Position numbers and translations under genes: made by a program. A stretch of 64,000 bases of DNA from Hyunsoonleella jejuensis. GTDB taxonomy: Bacteria > Bacteroidota > Bacteroidia > Flavobacteriales > Flavobacteriaceae. Below are positions 63,557 through 64,000 of the stretch, piece by piece (the first letter of the stretch is position 1; each line of letters begins with the position of its first letter). The notes under the pieces are model-generated. The model searched no databases, was not told where the DNA came from, and saw nothing but the letters and a program-made list of their open reading frames with translations. The stretch is from positions 1,116,001-1,180,000 of the forward strand of contig NZ_FOFN01000001.1 of the NCBI RefSeq assembly GCF_900111025.1, written 5' to 3'.

Positions 63557-64000
63557 TTATTCAAAATCAAAAGCATCATTATCAATCCTAATGCGTTCCC
63601 TAAGCCTGTTTATTTTTTGATGCATTCTATTGAAGAATAATGAACGGTCCTTTTCTCCTGCATTTACCAAGAGTTTGGAAATACTCATTTGTTTTTCGAA
63701 AAACTCAAACATGAGCTCACAAGTAGGTTGGTGCTCAATTTTAAAATAACTAATTACTGTAAAAGGTGTAAAAAATACTTTTTGGAATGGTGTCTTAACC
63801 ATGATGGTATTGCTCATGGTATGAATATCATTGATATAAAGATTATAGGAGGCTTTAGTTTTAGAATCAATTAGTGATTGCTGTATAGCTTGTTTTTCGA
63901 TGTGCCGAATAACATCTTCTATGTCATCACAAATTTTTAAAGATAATTCTTTAGAAAGTGCACCAGCTTCAAAATAATAGAGTACTTGCTGTAAGGACCC
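63557..64000 (-). CDS. Hypothetical protein, 5' end outside the window
   Basis: The frame is open from the stop at 63557 to the window edge at 64000, giving at least 147 residues; the ATG at 63817 is internal and not needed as a start. The visible part is helical and charged (KELSLKICDDIEDVIRHIEK, LFFNRMHQKINRLRERIRID) with no known motif, signal peptide or membrane helix. A cytoplasmic protein is likely. No function is given. Confidence 0.6.
   Translation of the reverse strand, partial: GSLQQVLYYFEAGALSKELSLKICDDIEDVIRHIEKQAIQQSLIDSKTKASYNLYINDIHTMSNTIMVKTPFQKVFFTPFTVISYFKIEHQPTCELMFEFFEKQMSISKLLVNAGEKDRSLFFNRMHQKINRLRERIRIDNDAFDFE

Overview
The window is about 36-38% G+C by eye and comes from a marine-type member of the Bacteroidota, almost certainly family Flavobacteriaceae. 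Supporting signs are SusC/SusD, a hybrid two-component regulator, a T9SS sorting domain, a sigma factor without region 1.1, promoter elements of the TAnnTTTG type, almost no Shine-Dalgarno sequences, a mevalonate pathway with class II HMG-CoA reductase, and a dcw cluster lacking murF and ddl.

Layout. 1-827: 3' part of a periplasmic peptidyl-prolyl isomerase. 880-3618 (minus): a mevalonate operon (HMG-CoA reductase, then a GYDIA-type GHMP kinase) interrupted by a small frameshifted GIY-YIG nuclease gene that is bracketed by inverted palindromes. 3857-9304: a peptide-use operon with dipeptidyl peptidase IV and two POT-family peptide:proton symporters. 9392-19592: housekeeping genes, namely a periplasmic thioredoxin, ComEC, NlpC/P60, lpxB, a small membrane protein, surE, a tail-specific protease, an Opp-type permease, engB and an alpha/beta hydrolase. 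19814-35609: the complete division and cell wall cluster mraZ-rsmH-ftsL-ftsI-murE-mraY-murD-ftsW-murG-murC-ftsQ-ftsA-ftsZ, preceded by three MraZ boxes 10 bp apart and closed by a terminator after ftsZ. It is followed by a YqeY-like gene and tRNA-Arg(UCG).

36245-36720 is an array of five 102-bp tandem repeats directly behind the tRNA and its terminator. 36905-59244 is a polysaccharide utilization locus. Going left from the centre are a beta-xylosidase-like GH3 and a carbohydrate-binding-type lipoprotein. Going right are the hybrid sensor/regulator, SusC, SusD, a large VCBS/ASPIC lipoprotein, a GH5 endoglucanase-type enzyme on the opposite strand, a small T9SS cargo protein, a BglX-like GH3 and a GH10 endoxylanase. 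Together they suggest surface capture and breakdown of a beta-1,4-linked glycan (xylan, or mixed xylan and beta-glucan), with the oligosaccharides trimmed by the two GH3 enzymes. An 11-base motif occurs twice before the regulator and once before susC and is a candidate operator.

59409-64000 holds an MtfA-like peptidase, two tandem CBS-domain paralogues, ribulose-phosphate epimerase, the primary sigma factor and two unrecognised genes, the last cut by the window edge. The most unusual items are the palindrome-flanked GIY-YIG cassette with a broken A9 tract, the tRNA-linked 102-bp array, and the shared PUL motif.
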